A DNA stretch of 64,000 nt from assembly GCF_963082655.1 (NCBI RefSeq), contig NC_081555.1, positions 145,137,330 through 145,201,329 of the forward strand, written 5' to 3'. The notes under the pieces were generated by a model, which was not told the DNA's origin, made no database searches, and was given only the letters and a program-made list of their open reading frames with translations. Both the position numbers and the translations under genes were made by a program. Within the stretch, counting starts at the first letter, position 1, and each line of letters begins with the position of its first letter. Below, one piece after another: positions 45,641 through 57,562 of this stretch. This DNA comes from Stomoxys calcitrans. Taxonomy: Eukaryota > Arthropoda > Insecta > Diptera > Muscidae.

Positions 45641-45714
45641 AGGGCTAAATGTCTTCACCCTAAAAAGATATTATAGAGTGAATGAAGGCGCAGCGGAGGC
45701 GGCCCGTTTTGGCT

Positions 45715-46000
45715 AGTTTTGTATAAATTTCTACCAGAATCATTGGTGGTGGTGTCTGTCCGTCTGTCCATGTTAATTTGTGTACAAACTACAGGTCGCA
45801 ATTTTCATCCGATCGTCTTCAAATTTGGTATAGGCATATTTTTCGGCCTAGAGACAAAGCCTTTTGAAATTGGAAAAAATCGGTTCAGATTTGGATTTAG
45901 CTCCCATAAATATGTCCGTCCGGTTTGCAGTAATAATGCAATTTTGAACCGATTCCCTCGAAATTTCGCAGAATCGGTTTTCTGTAGACTCTCGACATAA
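45715..46000 (-). repeat. A2 monomers, fragment
   Basis: It has tgtctgtccgtctgtccatg, ttaatttgtgtacaaactac and aatcggttcagatttggatt monomers matching 22.5-22.8 kb. It fuses at about 46000 with the A1c array. Confidence 0.75.
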
Positions 46001-47645
46001 GGGTCTGAAGGTCATAAAAGCTTTATTTATTACCCGATTTTGCTGAAATTTGCAACAGTGAGTTATGTTAAGCCTCCCGATATTCGACTCAAGTATGGTA
46101 CAGATCGGACTATATTTAGATATAGCTGTCATATAGACCGATCTGCCGATAAAGGGTCTGAAGACCATACAAGCTTTAGTTTTATTTAAAACAGTGAATA
46201 GTTTAAGGCTTCCCGACAACTGACCCAAATATAATTCCGATCAGACTATATTTAGATATAGCTGCCATTTAGACCGATTCGCCGATAAGGGGTCTGAGGC
46301 CAATCAAAGCTTTAATTTGTATTCGATTTCGCTGAAATTTGGAATAGTGCATAGTTTTAAGCCTACCAACATCCGAACTAAATATGGTACAGATCGGACT
46401 ATATGTAGATATAGCTGCCATATAGACCGATCTGCCGATAAGGGGTCTGAAGCCAAAAAAGCTTTAATTTGTTTTCGATTTCGCTGAAATTTCGAATAGT
46501 GCGCAATTTTAAGCCTACCAACATACGTTTTAAATATGGTACAGATCGGACTATATTTGGATATAGCTGCCATATAGACCGATCTGCCGATAAGAGGTCT
46601 GAAGCCAATAAAAACTTTACTTATTTCCCGATTTCGCTGAAATTTAAAATAGTGGGTTATTTTAAGCCTCCCGACATCTGACCCATATATGGTTCAGATC
46701 GGACTATATTTAGATATAGCTGCTATATAGACCGATTTTCCGATAAAGGGACTAAAGCCTATAAAAACGTTATTTTCCATCCGATTTTGTGAAATTTGAA
46801 ACTGTGAGTAGTTTAAGGCTTCCCGACAACTGACCCAAATATGGTTCAGATCGGACTATATTTAGATATATCTACCATATAGACCGATCTCGCAATAAAG
46901 GGTCTGAAGGCCATAAAAGCTTTATTTATTACCCGATTTCACTGAAATTTGCAACAGTAAGTTATGTTAAGCCTCCCGACACCTGACCCATATATGGTTC
47001 AGATCGGACTATATTTCGTTATAGCTGCCATATAGACCGATCTCCCAAAAAAGGGTCTGAAGGCCATAAAAGCTTTATTTGTTACCCGATTTTGCTGAAA
47101 TTTAAAACAGTGAGTAGTTTAAAGCTTCCCAACAACTGACCCAAATATGGTTCCGATCAGACTACATTTTGATATAGCTGCCATATAGACCGATCTCGCG
47201 ATAAAGGGTCTGAAGCCAATAAAACCTTTATTTATTACCCGATTTTGCTGAAATTTGTAACAATGACTTATTTTAAGCCTTCCGATATCTGCTCTAAGTA
47301 TGGATTAGATCGGTCGATATTTATATATAGCTGCCATAAAGACCGATCTTCCGATAAAGGGTCTGAAGCCCATTATTACCCGATTTCGCTGAAATTTTTA
47401 ACAGTGAGTTTTTCTGAGCCTCACGATTTCCCACCTTAATATGGTTCAGATCGGTTTATAATTGAATATATCTGATATTGAATAGTGCCATATATATTAG
47501 ACCACTCAATGTCCGTGCCGTATTTGGTTGCATAAGTTATCCAATTTTCACCCGATTTTGACGAAAGGGGCTTTACCTATACACCCGAGGTGGTGGGTAT
47601 CCAAAGATCGGTCCGGCCGAGCTAGAAACCTTGTTGCTTGTTTTG
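46000..47645 (-). repeat. A1c array with palindromic end
   Basis: About ten monomers of a distinct sequence (gaccgatctgccgataaagg, gtctgaagccaataaaagct) have cores at about 46118, 46254, 46407, 46559, 46712, 46864, 47017, 47170 and 47323. After the first interval every spacing is 152-153 bp. It ends acccgaggtggtgggtatcc, then a mutated palindrome (gatcggtccggccgagc) and ttgttgcttgtttt. Confidence 0.9.
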
Positions 47646-48740
47646 CATAAAACATCCCCTACGTAATACGTCAGTCATACTTTAGCATAACTTTTCCCAA
47701 CTATCCTCGATTCGATTAAAAAATGGCACGTAAAACATGATCATGACTTTTTTGGAAGCGCATTTAGTGATTTTCGGGTTCAACGTATTGCAAAATGCTT
47801 TTAATTTAACATTTTAAAACAACAAGCATGGTACATGTTCGCCTATGGGTACACGTGTGTGTCAGTAGCTGAATATCGTATTTGTTTCAGGACAACTACC
47901 TTTCGAAGGCAATCAACGGCTGTGTCCAATAACTAGAGTGCGTGTGCATGTGTTACGCTGCGCTGAGCTGTGCTCCATGTCCATGTGCGTAAATGCTGCA
48001 ATGCGATTTTTATGATCGTATATTTTGAAAAGAGTATTAAACGTTTATTTTGTTATTAAAATAAATAAAAACGCAAAAACAAAACGGTATTACCCCAAAC
48101 CGAAAGCCCAATGGCATCAACACAATATTAAATGCTTGTGCGACAGTAAATGACCGGTGAATGGTCTACCCCAATCCAGATGACATAGGATGACCACGTT
48201 GAGAAACAACGACAAGTGAAAAACTCACGTCCTTCCACGGTGTGTCTTTAACATCGGTAGACAGTTCGGCCTGGCCCATTGCCTCAATAAATTAGTTGGC
48301 AAATAAAAACAATAATGAAAAAATTGTAATTTAAGAATGTCGTAAAATGCGGCAATGTGTCCTCCATTGAATTTGTGTGTGAGTGTGTGTGTGAGAGTTA
48401 ATATAAATTTCATTTCGTTTATCTGTAAAAGGTGTATGGAAATATATTTTTGAGTTTGTTTGTGTTGTGTGTGTGTGGGGGGGGGGGGGGGAGGGGGCAA
48501 ACAACACATTCAAATTACCTTGATTATTAAAACACAATTCATAAAATATGTAATGGGCAATTTGGAGTCATATTTTGGCAAAGAATAATTTCTTGTCCAA
48601 AATGTGTCATTGGGTATTTTACAAACCAAATGTAATTAATTTTATATTACGCACTGTAGAATAATGAGTATAAGAACTTCTGTTTATGCACATGTACCTC
48701 CTCAAAATCTTCAAATTCGAAAGCCAACGATGTGTTCCTT
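47646..48740. other. AT-rich interval with simple repeats, no gene
   Basis: GTGT-rich tracts lie at 48375-48395 and 48455-48478, running into a G-run of about 14 at 48479-48492. These create the proline/threonine frames on the minus strand. Nothing else is recognised. Confidence 0.6.
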
Positions 48741-48744
48741 TCTG

Positions 48745-48970
48745 TGTTATAGGGTATTATAATTTTGTGAATTTGAACTTTTTAACAGTTTAACGGACAT
48801 AAGGTATACCGAACGATTTAACATTATTTCCTAATTGAAGGAAATCTGGTCTGTCTGTCTATCCGCCCATCTATTTTTGTTGCGCTGTAGGCGTGATATG
48901 TTCGAATGATGTTATCTACCCATACTAAAAACAATGCATGATTTCTACATCTAAATCCGTTCCAATCTCC
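48745..48970 (-). repeat. A2 left-end fragment, decayed
   Basis: It has tgtgttatagggtattataa, ataccgaacgatttaacatt and ctggtctgtctgtctatccg in the A2 left-end order. No monomers follow. Confidence 0.6.
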
Positions 48971-49064
48971 TACCCCCGATACCGAAGAACTGTAAGATGA
49001 TGGCTCTTGGCGTGGGGGCCAGCTCTATAGCCGTATTATTCTTTCCTATACTATACTAGCTGAT

Positions 49065-49790
49065 TCAGGCCCGCTCCGCTTCGCCTTCTTTTACCTTATA
49101 TGGAACAAAAGTTTCCTTGGAATATTTATTTTCGACAATTAAAGAGCTTTTAGTGAAATACCATGCTACGAAAATAGTATATCGCTTGACTAACAGTTTA
49201 ACAATATAAGTGCCTTCATCTGAATCCCATATGATCTTTATTGGTCTACGAATTTATGTTTTGATGTAAAGTGTAATCCATTTTTAAAATACTTTACTTC
49301 AGCCGGACATTTAGGGGTGTTTTCGGAGGTGAGGTGGTCCCCCAGACACTTTGCCTTGAAAAATATCAGCATCGTGCTCTTCCCCCAAAACCCTTTGTCT
49401 GACAATTAGATATCAGATACGTTTTTTAGTCTTAAATACCTTTCATTTGAGTCCCATATTGCCGTGATTGGTGTATATATATATATTTGGTAGGTTGTAG
49501 GGGTGGGGCGCCCCCCTTTAGGTACCCTTTCAGAAATTTGGATACTAAATTTTTGTTTGTAGGTTACTATAAGAGAGCACACAAAATTTCGGTGAAATCG
49601 CACCACCTATCTCCGAGATCTGGCGTTTCTGAAAATTAGTGTAAGGGGGAGAGGCTGCTCCCCCTTCAGATATTAAAAAATGTAGTTCCCTATTTATACC
49701 ACGGGATCATTATGCACCATCAGTGAAAATTTCAAGAAAATTGGTTCAACCGTTTTTGAGTCTATAAGGAACACACAAACAAACACGAGC
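49065..49790 (+). repeat. Family B element, short copy
   Basis: It starts ctagctgattcaggcccgct, then ccgcttcgccttct. It has two or three units and then the same terminal segment as at 38.8-39.0 kb (cacctatctccgagatctgg, gaggctgctcccccttcaga, tcattatgcaccatcagtga, aaaattggttcaaccgtttt), ending acacacaaacaaacac. It is mostly an end-to-end deletion derivative of family B. Confidence 0.78.
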
Positions 49791-49919
49791 AACGATATTT
49801 GGGAAGTTTTTTTATCCCCTTTGTCAGTTCTGCATCGTGATTTACCACTCCCAGCTACGAATGGGTTTTCTTGACGTGTTCCAGTCCAAATTTTCATATC
49901 TTGACATAGTTTCTAGCCA

Positions 49920-50665
49920 GTATATGGAAGGGGATCATCTCTACTTGGGTCGGTTCGGTAGCCATTGCACATTCGTTATCGCCAAATTGGGGCTGCAAAC
50001 AACAGGCTTCAATTAACGATACTTGCTGTCTCCTCAGTTCTCCATAAGGAGACAAATATCCTACCAATGCAAATCCATAACTATATGCTGTTTATGCAAT
50101 ACCTCTTGGGCTCTTATCCCAGAGACCATCCAAATCATCTTCTTGAGGATAGGTATCCACCACCCAGAAGCCTTAAGGTCGGTCTTCATGATCTAGAGCG
50201 TGAAGTTTAGCACTACAAAGGAGAATTTCAAGATTAGGCGGTTTATCAAGCGGGTCTAGACAACACTCATGCAGATATGGTAGCAGATGCCATAAATACC
50301 TACCGGGTGAATGTAGTTCTTAGAGAACGACCGCCTCCCATTGCACCTGAAGAAATTGATCTCCCCCGGCATACCAGAGTAGTTGTGGCTCAATTACGAT
50401 CTGGCAGAAGCAGCCACCACGAATCCAACAGAGCAGCGATTGATGCCGAAGTGCAGGATGTATATCCCCGATTATGAGCAGCAACCACACGGCATACGTC
50501 ACCTGTTTAACTAGCCAGCCAGATCCACTGGACTCAAAACCAGCTCAGTCGGACGTACCCCCTTTTAGTCGCAGAGTTTCTGGATCTTGACACTCAACAG
50601 AATCGAGCAGACGAAAGATAGAACTAAACAAACTGTTACAACAACAACAACCATACTTGCGATTA
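49920..50665 (+). pseudogene. Jockey-like LINE ORF2 C-terminus and 3' end
   Basis: One frame, with a few stops, runs from 49965. It contains LPMQIHNYMLFMQYLLGSYP, a DHPNHLLEDRYPPPRSLK-type segment, ADAINTYRVNVVLRERPPPI and LPRHTRVVVAQLRSG, then a decayed zinc-finger tail and a LDLDTQQ ending. This is the region after the reverse transcriptase in many insect Jockey-type elements. The 3' end is aactaaacaaactgttacaa followed by a CAA repeat, a common LINE tail. It is 5' truncated before the RT. Confidence 0.75.
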
Positions 50666-50899
50666 ACAATCTTGTACTCATCCGTCATTCTCCAGTCAAG
50701 GGTAGGCCAGAGCTTGCTTGCTATCAATGTTCTTTTTTTTGTTATATTGACATTACTAGATTCAGTGTTTCAACAACAAACGGCATTCATAGACAACTGA
50801 AGATGAGTCATTACTCACATTCTAAACATATTCCGCCATGCACTTACAGCTCACAATACTCGAATGCTACTGTATGAGCGCTGCCATACTACCTACATA

Positions 50900-51540
50900 A
50901 ATCCTTAAATAGAACGTGGAATATCAATTCTCAGAATTCTAGTTGCGGCTATGGTAATGACACACATTTCTGCAGGAATGACCATACTTTCGTCTAGTAA
51001 TCTCAGTAACATATCGATATCGACGACATCAGAGTAAACACATAATCCCGTGCCTGTTTCCATTTCGGAGCCTACAGTGTAAAACTAATATCATCGCCTC
51101 GAAATCCTCTCTTTTGGGAGGTCGAAACCTGAAGATGTTACCTCAGAACGGTTTTGTAGTCAATAGCGGATGCACCCGTCATCCTTCAGCATGCTGAGAT
51201 CCCACAGTCCGAACGCAACCTTCAGGACACAGTTTCAAATAAAGGCCTGAGGTTTATATTCATCATATTTTCCAAACCTGCCTGTGGTGTGAATCACAGC
51301 ACTCCCTTGCTTTCGATACTAGCTAGTCTTTGGACCTTCTAGTACTCGTTAATACCAGTCCTCAAAACTACAGCTTACCATCATACTGTTGCCTCACAAT
51401 GAAGTAGTTCTAGGTGTTTCGGTTTTTTTCAATAACTGCAGAATTATCACCTCAGATATGATCAATAGCTCAACAAATGATACACATCCAAGAGCGGCGA
51501 ACGGTTAGCTCTTCTAAGACAAACCTTTTCTTGGCATATT
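50900..51540 (-). pseudogene. RNase H-type LINE relic, downstream copy
   Basis: On the minus strand a post-RT stretch (FIxNCVLKVAFGLWDL, about 51180-51250) aligns with the better preserved IIIRNCVAKVTFRLKELG at about 52000-52080. The DNA is similar over some 350 bp at an offset of roughly 800 bp. It is heavily frameshifted. Its limits are approximate. Confidence 0.5.
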
Positions 51541-52450
51541 CGTCCACCTTCCTAATTTCGTAAATATCGTTACTTCCAATTATCTAAGTCAGCTTTATGA
51601 TGTTATGAGTTTTTACAGAAATCTGTTTTAAAGACCTTAAAAATGCGTCCGTTGTCCCAGCCATACACCAATGTCATATGAGTCAGAGTAGACCTACTTT
51701 CACTCCCGTCTTCATCTTGGGAACGTAAGTGAAGATGTAGGTCTCGACGTTCACAAGCACTGAATTCAGCTCCCAATCATCTCTTTTCGAATACCTGAAG
51801 ATTCCTGAAGATCCTATCTTGAATCCGTCCTAATGTCCAGTAGATAATCTGAGACTTTCCTCAGTCTAGGATACTAAATGACCTAACTCAAATCGGTCCC
51901 GATGACAGTTCGTCTGTGATCTTAATCAGTTTAGCTTCGGTATATATATATATAGCATCCAGAATGGGGCTATGGCCATACGCATACTGTGGCCATCCCA
52001 AGCTCTTTCAGCCTGAACGTTACCTTGGCGACACAGTTCCGAATGATGATGGGCTGCATATTTAACATCGAGTCCAAAACTACGCTCTGGTTCTTCTGAA
52101 GTAGGCCTTTTCTTTGGAATTCCTCAAGTACAAGCTCGAGTACTTCCCATAGTAAGAGTACTTCTATCCTCAACCTTTTAACCTATTAGTATCAAAATTG
52201 CAGCCTTGATGTCGCAATGTCCTAGTCCTAGCTACTACGACTTCTTCGGCAACTGCTGAGTTATTCCGCCCATGGACATTTAATAACTCGCCAGATGGCC
52301 CGTTCCTGGTATATTCGAGATGTGTATTCCACCACGCATTTTGACCTCGCCTCCTACGTTGGAGTGATCTCGATCAGAGACGGAAGTCTAAAATTCGGTA
52401 CTTTAATCTCTGAGTAAAGAGCGCCTGTCTCTCCTCCTCAGCGACATTTC
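51530..52450 (-). pseudogene. RNase H-type LINE relic, upstream copy
   Basis: The minus-strand frame 51970-52173 carries post-RT sequence (NQSVVLDSMLNMQPIIIRNC, VAKVTFRLKELGM). Downstream, broken frames show an RNase H-like start (IFTYVPKMKTGVKVG, normally FTDGSKM...GVG) near 51745 and a LTWIIGSNDIYEIRKVDEYA segment near 51540-51590 (normally WVPGHxxxxGNExADE). The DEDD residues are partly lost. It is a dead copy of a LINE distinct from copies 1-3. Confidence 0.5.
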
Positions 52451-53125
52451 CAGAATCTTGATGATCCTAGACAGAAATTTTAAACGGAGCAGCAGCACCG
52501 CCAATTCTTCTGCTGGGGTGGTACATAGTCACACAGACCCAGTCGACTTTGTTTTCGATGAACTTCCCACGAGCATTGTTTGTCTTGCTTCTTGGACTGC
52601 CTTCGACTTGGCATGGCTAGTAAAAGTTCATAACATAACTCAGGGAAATTATGAAAAGATTTTCAGAGTCCTTATTAATCCCTATGGGCAATGTAATCGT
52701 TGAGACAACACCCCAAACGCTTTTTCGCTAAAATTCTAATGAATTTTTGTAGTTTCTAATGAACGACCAGTTAGTGCATAACCATCTACCACAACATCAT
52801 GATGAAGAGTACAAAAATTAAAAATAAAAACTCAATAAAAGTTGTGTTGGCGAAATGTAAAAGAAAATAACGGGGAAAGCCAAAGGCTTGTAGAAATCAA
52901 AAAAAAAGGGGTAAAATATGCAAAAATTATTTTCAAAGGAAATCGTTAAAGTTGTGTCGAGATGGAGGAAACGAAAGCAATTAAAAGTTGAACGACTCTG
53001 AGATGCAACAAATAAGTTCTGCAGTTTGTGTCTGGGAAAGAGATGCAAGTGGGTCAACTGTGCATTAATTTTGTGTTGGATTAAGAAACTGATATAATTG
53101 ATTGAAGTAAATTGTCATAGATAAA
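52451..53125. other. Unassigned interval, no gene supported
   Basis: An 81-codon frame at 52458-52703 has no domain and an unconvincing composition. The remainder is A-rich. No similarity to other parts of the window was seen. Confidence 0.5.
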
Positions 53126-53129
53126 CCTG

Positions 53130-53393
53130 TAACGAGAGGCTAAAGTCGGGCGAAGCCGACTGTATAGTACCCTGCACCTACGCCTTGTAAGTGCAAATCG
53201 AAGGATTCATATATATGGGAGCTATAGCTAACTTCAAGCCAGCTTTGATGAGTTATAGTAAAAATTGTTCAGATAGATAACAAAACAATTTCTGCCAAAT
53301 TTCCCGCAGATCGGCTAAAAGTTGTGGTTATTGCGACCATATAAGTGTAAATATGGCAGGGCATATATATGAGAGCGTTCGTCCTTAGGCTAA
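53130..53393 (+). repeat. A2 palindromic end plus one monomer
   Basis: It reads aggctaaagtcgggcgaagc, then cgactgtatagtaccctgca (palindrome AGTCGGGCGAAGCCGACT). One monomer with catatatatgggagctatag follows. It is interrupted directly by the A1a element starting at 53394. Confidence 0.8.
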
Positions 53394-55218
53394 ACAAGTA
53401 AAAGCGTGCTAAGTTCGGCCGGGCCGAATCTTATATACCCTCCACCATGGATCGCATTTGTCGAGTTCTTTTCCCGGCATCTCTTCTTAGGCAAAAAAGG
53501 ATATAAGAAAAGAGTTGCTCTGCTATTAAAACGATATCAAGATATGGTCCGGTTCGGACCACAATTAAATTATATGTTGGAGACCTGTGTAAAATTTCAG
53601 CCAATTCGTATAAGAATTGCGCCCATTGGGGCTCACGAAGTAAAATAGAGAGAACGATTTATATGGGATCTGTATCGGGCTATAGACCGATTCAGACCAT
53701 AATAAACACGTTTGTTGATGGTCATGAGAGGATCCGTCGTACAAATTTCAGGCATATCGGATAATAATTGCGACCTCTAGGGGTCAAGAAGTCAAGATCC
53801 CAGATGGGTTTATATGGCAGCTGTATCAGGTTATGAACCGATTTGAACCTTATTTAAAACAGTTGTTGAAAGTAAAAATAAATTACGTCATGCAAAATTT
53901 CAGCCAAATCGGATAGGAATTGCGCCCTCTAAAAGCTCAAGAAGTCAAATCCCCAGATCAGTTTATATGACAGCTATATCAGGTTATGGACCGATTTCAA
54001 CCATACCTGGCACAGTTGTTGGGTATCATAACAAACCACGTCGTGTGAAATTTCATTCCATTCGGATAAGAATTACGCCCTCTAGAGGCTCAAGAAGTCA
54101 AGACCCCAGATCGGTTTATATGGCAGCTATATCAGGTTATGGGCCGATTTGAACCATACTTGGCGCAGTTGTTGGATATCATAACAAAACACGTCGTGCA
54201 AAATTTCATTTCAATGGGATAAGAATTGCGCACTCTAGAGGCTCAAGAAGTCAAGACCCAAGATCGGTTTATATGGCAGCTATATCAGGTTATGGACCGA
54301 TTTGAACCATACTTGGCACAGTTGTTGGATATAATAACAAAACACGTCGTGCAAAAATTGTTGGATATCTTAACGAAATACTTCGGGCAATAATTCATTC
54401 AAATCGGATAAGAATTGCGCCCTCTAGAGGCTCAAGAAGTCAAGACCCCAGATCGGTTTATATGGCAGCTATATCAGGTTATGGGCCGATTTGAACCATA
54501 CTTTGCACAGTTGTTGGATATAATAACAAAACACGTCGTGCAAAATTTCATTTCAATCGGATAAGAATTGCGCACTCTAGAGGCTCAAGAAGTCAAGACC
54601 CAAGATCGGTTTATATGGCAGCTATATCAGGTTATGAACCGATTTCAACCATACTTGGCACAGTTGTTTGATATAATAACAAAACACGTCGTGCAAAATT
54701 TCATTCTGATCGGATAAGAATTGCGCACGCTAGAGGCTCAAGAAGTCAAGACCCAATATGGGTTTATATGGCAGCTATATCAGGTTATGAACCGATTTTA
54801 ACCGTAGTTGGCACAGTTGTTGGATATCATAACAAAACACGTCGTGCAAAATTTCATCCCAATCGGATAAGAATTGCGCACTCTAGAGGCTCAAGAAGTC
54901 AAGACCCAAGATCGGTTTATATGGCAGCTATATCAAAACATGGACCAATATGGGCTATTTACAATCCGAACCGACCTACACTAATAAGAAGTATTTGTGC
55001 AAAATTTCAAGCGGCTAGCTTGACTCCTTCGGAAGTTAGCGTGCTTTCGACAGACGGACGGACGGACGGACAGACGGACGGACATGGCTAGATCGACATA
55101 AAATGTCGCGACGATCAAGAATATATATACTTTATGGGGTCTCAGACGAATATTTCGAGTAGTTACAAACAGAATGACGAAATGAGTATACCCCCCATCT
55201 TATGGTGGAGGGTATAAA
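53394..55218 (+). repeat. A1a element, complete (about 1.82 kb)
   Basis: The left end is aaacaagtaaaagcgtgcta, then gttcggccgggccgaatc. About nine monomers have tatggcagc marks at 53966 (tatgacagc), 54119, 54272, 54471, 54614, 54767 and 54920. Spacing is 153 except where a 46-bp insertion and a 10-bp loss occur. The right end is ggacggacggacggacagac, ctttatggggtctcagacga and atcttatggtggagggtata. It is very similar to 33477-34970. Confidence 0.93.
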
Positions 55219-55227
55219 AATCAGAAA

Positions 55228-55730
55228 AATTCATGAAATCTTTATCGTCGTTGGTACGGTCCATATAATTTAATGTTTGAAGATTTTTTCATGCAAATGT
55301 TGACCGTGACTACGTCTCAAATGGTCCATCCGTTTAGTCCAAGTTTGGCATACTGTTTCCATCATTTCGGCCAGAATCTCACAGATAAATGCTTCCATGT
55401 TGTCCTCCAATGCGTCAATTAAAGCGGGCTTCACTGTATAGACATGAGCTTTAACGTAGCCCCACAAAAAATAGTCTAAAGGCGTTAAATCTTGTTGTGG
55501 CACAAGTCATGCAAGTAAAGTTCTTGCATTTTGGATAAAAAAAAAGTAGGATATCATCTCACGTAGCGCTCACCATTCACAGTTACGCTACGAATCGCAT
55601 CACCTTTGAAGAAGTACGGTCCAATGATGCCACCAGCCCATAAACCGTGACTTTTTCTGGATGCATTAGTAGCTCTTGCAATGCTTTTTACTGATCAATC
55701 CATAAATCGACAATCACCCTTTAATTTGTA
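55228..55730 (-). mobile_element. Mariner-like transposon relic
   Basis: The 3' transposase frame, 55270-55503 on the minus strand, has DLTPLDYFLWGYVKAHVY and a NMEAFICEILAEMM-type tail, the region of the third catalytic aspartate of mariner-like transposases. Beyond a deletion, at 55575-55640, lies a degraded GGIIGPYFFKGDA-type segment on the same strand. At 55718-55728 aatcaccctttaa resembles the terminal repeat of the element at 43.2 kb. The other end is not identified. Confidence 0.78.
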
Positions 55731-55734
55731 GGTT

Positions 55735-55822
55735 CGGAAATGGATACTTCGATGTGTTGCAAAGTTAATGACTAAAGGAGTATACCCCCTATCCTATGGT
55801 GGTGGCTATAAAAAACTGACTT
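55735..55822 (+). repeat. A1b right-end fragment
   Basis: It reads ggttcggaaatggatacttc, then gatgtgttgcaaagttaatg and ccctatcctatggtggtggc, ending tataaaaaac. Only the terminal 90 bp of an A1b element are present. Confidence 0.75.
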
Positions 55823-56172
55823 AAGTAAATAGAGCATAAAATTCAATTGAATGTTGGTTGATGTAATGCTTAAGCTAACCTTTGACTTCTACAAGTAAAA
55901 AAGGAAAATACAGCTTACTAAAGGGAAACTTTTTCTTAAAAAAAAAAAAAAAAAAATTCAAATATAGACAATATTCACAAAAAAACTGTATGAAAAACTC
56001 AAATCACCAGATTCATGTAAATGAGTGTATAGTGAGAGGAGTCCACATATTACAGCAAAGTAATTTGTTGGTCTATGTGATGTTTTTATTTGATTATTTA
56101 AAGTTAAGTACATAATAAAACTTGGGTACATGCATATAAATGTTGCTTTGCGATAGTTAAAGTAAACGAGTA
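55823..56172. other. AT-rich spacer
   Basis: It includes an A-run of about 18 at 55939-55956. No gene or repeat recognised. Confidence 0.55.
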
Positions 56173-56290
56173 ACAAGTAAAAGCGTGCTACGTTCGGCCA
56201 GGCCGAATCGTATATACCCTCCAACTTGAAATATATTTGTCAAGTTTTTTGAACGATTTATCATAATAGGCAACAAGTACAAACGTGCTA
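56173..56290 (+). repeat. Two A1 left ends, the second cut by a LINE
   Basis: A left end starts at 56173 (taacaagtaaaagcgtgcta, then cgttcggccaggccgaatcg). After about 95 bp a second motif, caacaagtacaaacgtgcta, begins at about 56272. It stops at cgtgctaag, exactly where 5'-truncated LINE sequence starts. Confidence 0.8.
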
Positions 56291-57392
56291 AGAAGGCTCA
56301 CAGATGTTGGGCACTATGTAGACGAGCCGTAGGCTCGAAATGGGGCCTGAAACCGAGGATGGTCCATTGGCTCTACAGGAGCGTGATTAGACCAATACTT
56401 ACTTACGCCTCAGTAGTTTGGTGGACTGCTATGGAGAAAAAGTGCATCATAAGGACCATACCACAGGCTCAGAGAACATGTTGTTTTGGCATAGGCGGAG
56501 CGATGAGGACCACGCCCACTAGGGCCCTGGAGACTATTCTAGATATCCGACCCATTGACATACAGATTAGGTGGGAGGCAGCCACTGCGGCTATGAGACT
56601 TAAAGCGCAGGGAAAATGGATTGAGGATGGGAGCAGCTCATACCATCGCTGTATAATCGAGGCGACGAAAGGAATCCTGGAAGGAAGGGAGGAGGTTTCC
56701 GATTGGATTCCTGAGATGAACCTTGAAATCGAGTGCTAGGCACCGCTGTCATCGGCACAGTCTTGGATTGACGGAAACCTAGTATTGCCATCTGGAAGAT
56801 CATGCTACACGGATGAATCAAAGCTAGAGGACAGAGTGGGCCTGGGGGTCTACATTGTGAACCCAAGGACTGAGATCAGTTTTAGACTGCCCGACCATAA
56901 TACTGTCCTGCAGGCGGAGATCCGGGCGATTAAGGAATGCGTGAAGTGGAGTGGTGCTAACGCGAGGACGTCAAGTGTGAACATCTTTACAGAGAATAAA
57001 ATTGCCATAAGGGCAATAACACCCAGGACGGTAAGGTCACGAACAGTCTTGCAATGTAAGAACGAGATTAAAGCCTTCTCTGAGGATGGCAAAATCTGCA
57101 TCGTTTGGGTGGCGGGCCATAACTTAGTAAGGGGAGGATTTGGCGGTGATAGCCAGAGGACTGCTGCCAATAAATTTGGTTAATCCGAAGTCTTTCGGAT
57201 CGACGCATTCCGAATTAAGGGAGTGGGGTATGAATACGAATGCAACCCTATGGAACAACGAAACGGTCTGTAGGACGGCGAAAATCCTATGGGGTGATCC
57301 AGATCGTGAGAAGACGAGGCTATTACTGAAAGGAAGTAAAAAGGAGGACAGTATAGTTCTCGGTATCATAACGGGACACATAGGACTAACTT
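56291..57392 (+). pseudogene. 5'-truncated LINE, post-RT and RNase H (copy 3)
   Basis: This is the best preserved copy of the LINE family seen at 4.96 and 25.94 kb. 56359-56739: WLYRSVIRPILTYASVVWWT, then CCFGIGGAMRTTPTRALE, the conserved post-RT region. 56785-57183: RNase H with SCYTDESKLEDRVGLGVY (the usual TDGS serine context kept, Gly to Glu), LQAEIRAI, FTENKIAIRAI (the usual Asp replaced by Glu) and WVAGHNLVRG, after which a frameshift occurs. 57140-57394 continues in another frame with ILWGDPDREKTRLLL and GIITGHIGL. One TAG separates the first two pieces. It was probably mobile not long ago but is now inactive. Confidence 0.85.
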
Positions 57393-57560
57393 AGGTTTTC
57401 TTTTTTGAGGTTATTTTTTTAGTATTAAGAGCCCATAACAAGCCGATTACTGGCTTTGGTGTATATCCATAGTGGCATGGGGCGGATTTATATCGGCATC
57501 CTCTTTTCAACCTAGTCTAATATAACCTATCATTTTAGAGTTACCAAACCTGATAAAGAC
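57393..57560. other. Short spacer after the LINE
   Basis: ttttcttttttgaggttatt and further AT-rich sequence. No poly-A tail or target duplication is clearly visible at the LINE end. Confidence 0.5.
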
Positions 57561-57562
57561 AA

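Noticed and set aside
48225..48537. Proline/threonine-rich minus-strand frames
   Set aside because: Produced by the GT tract and G-run at 48455-48492; low complexity.
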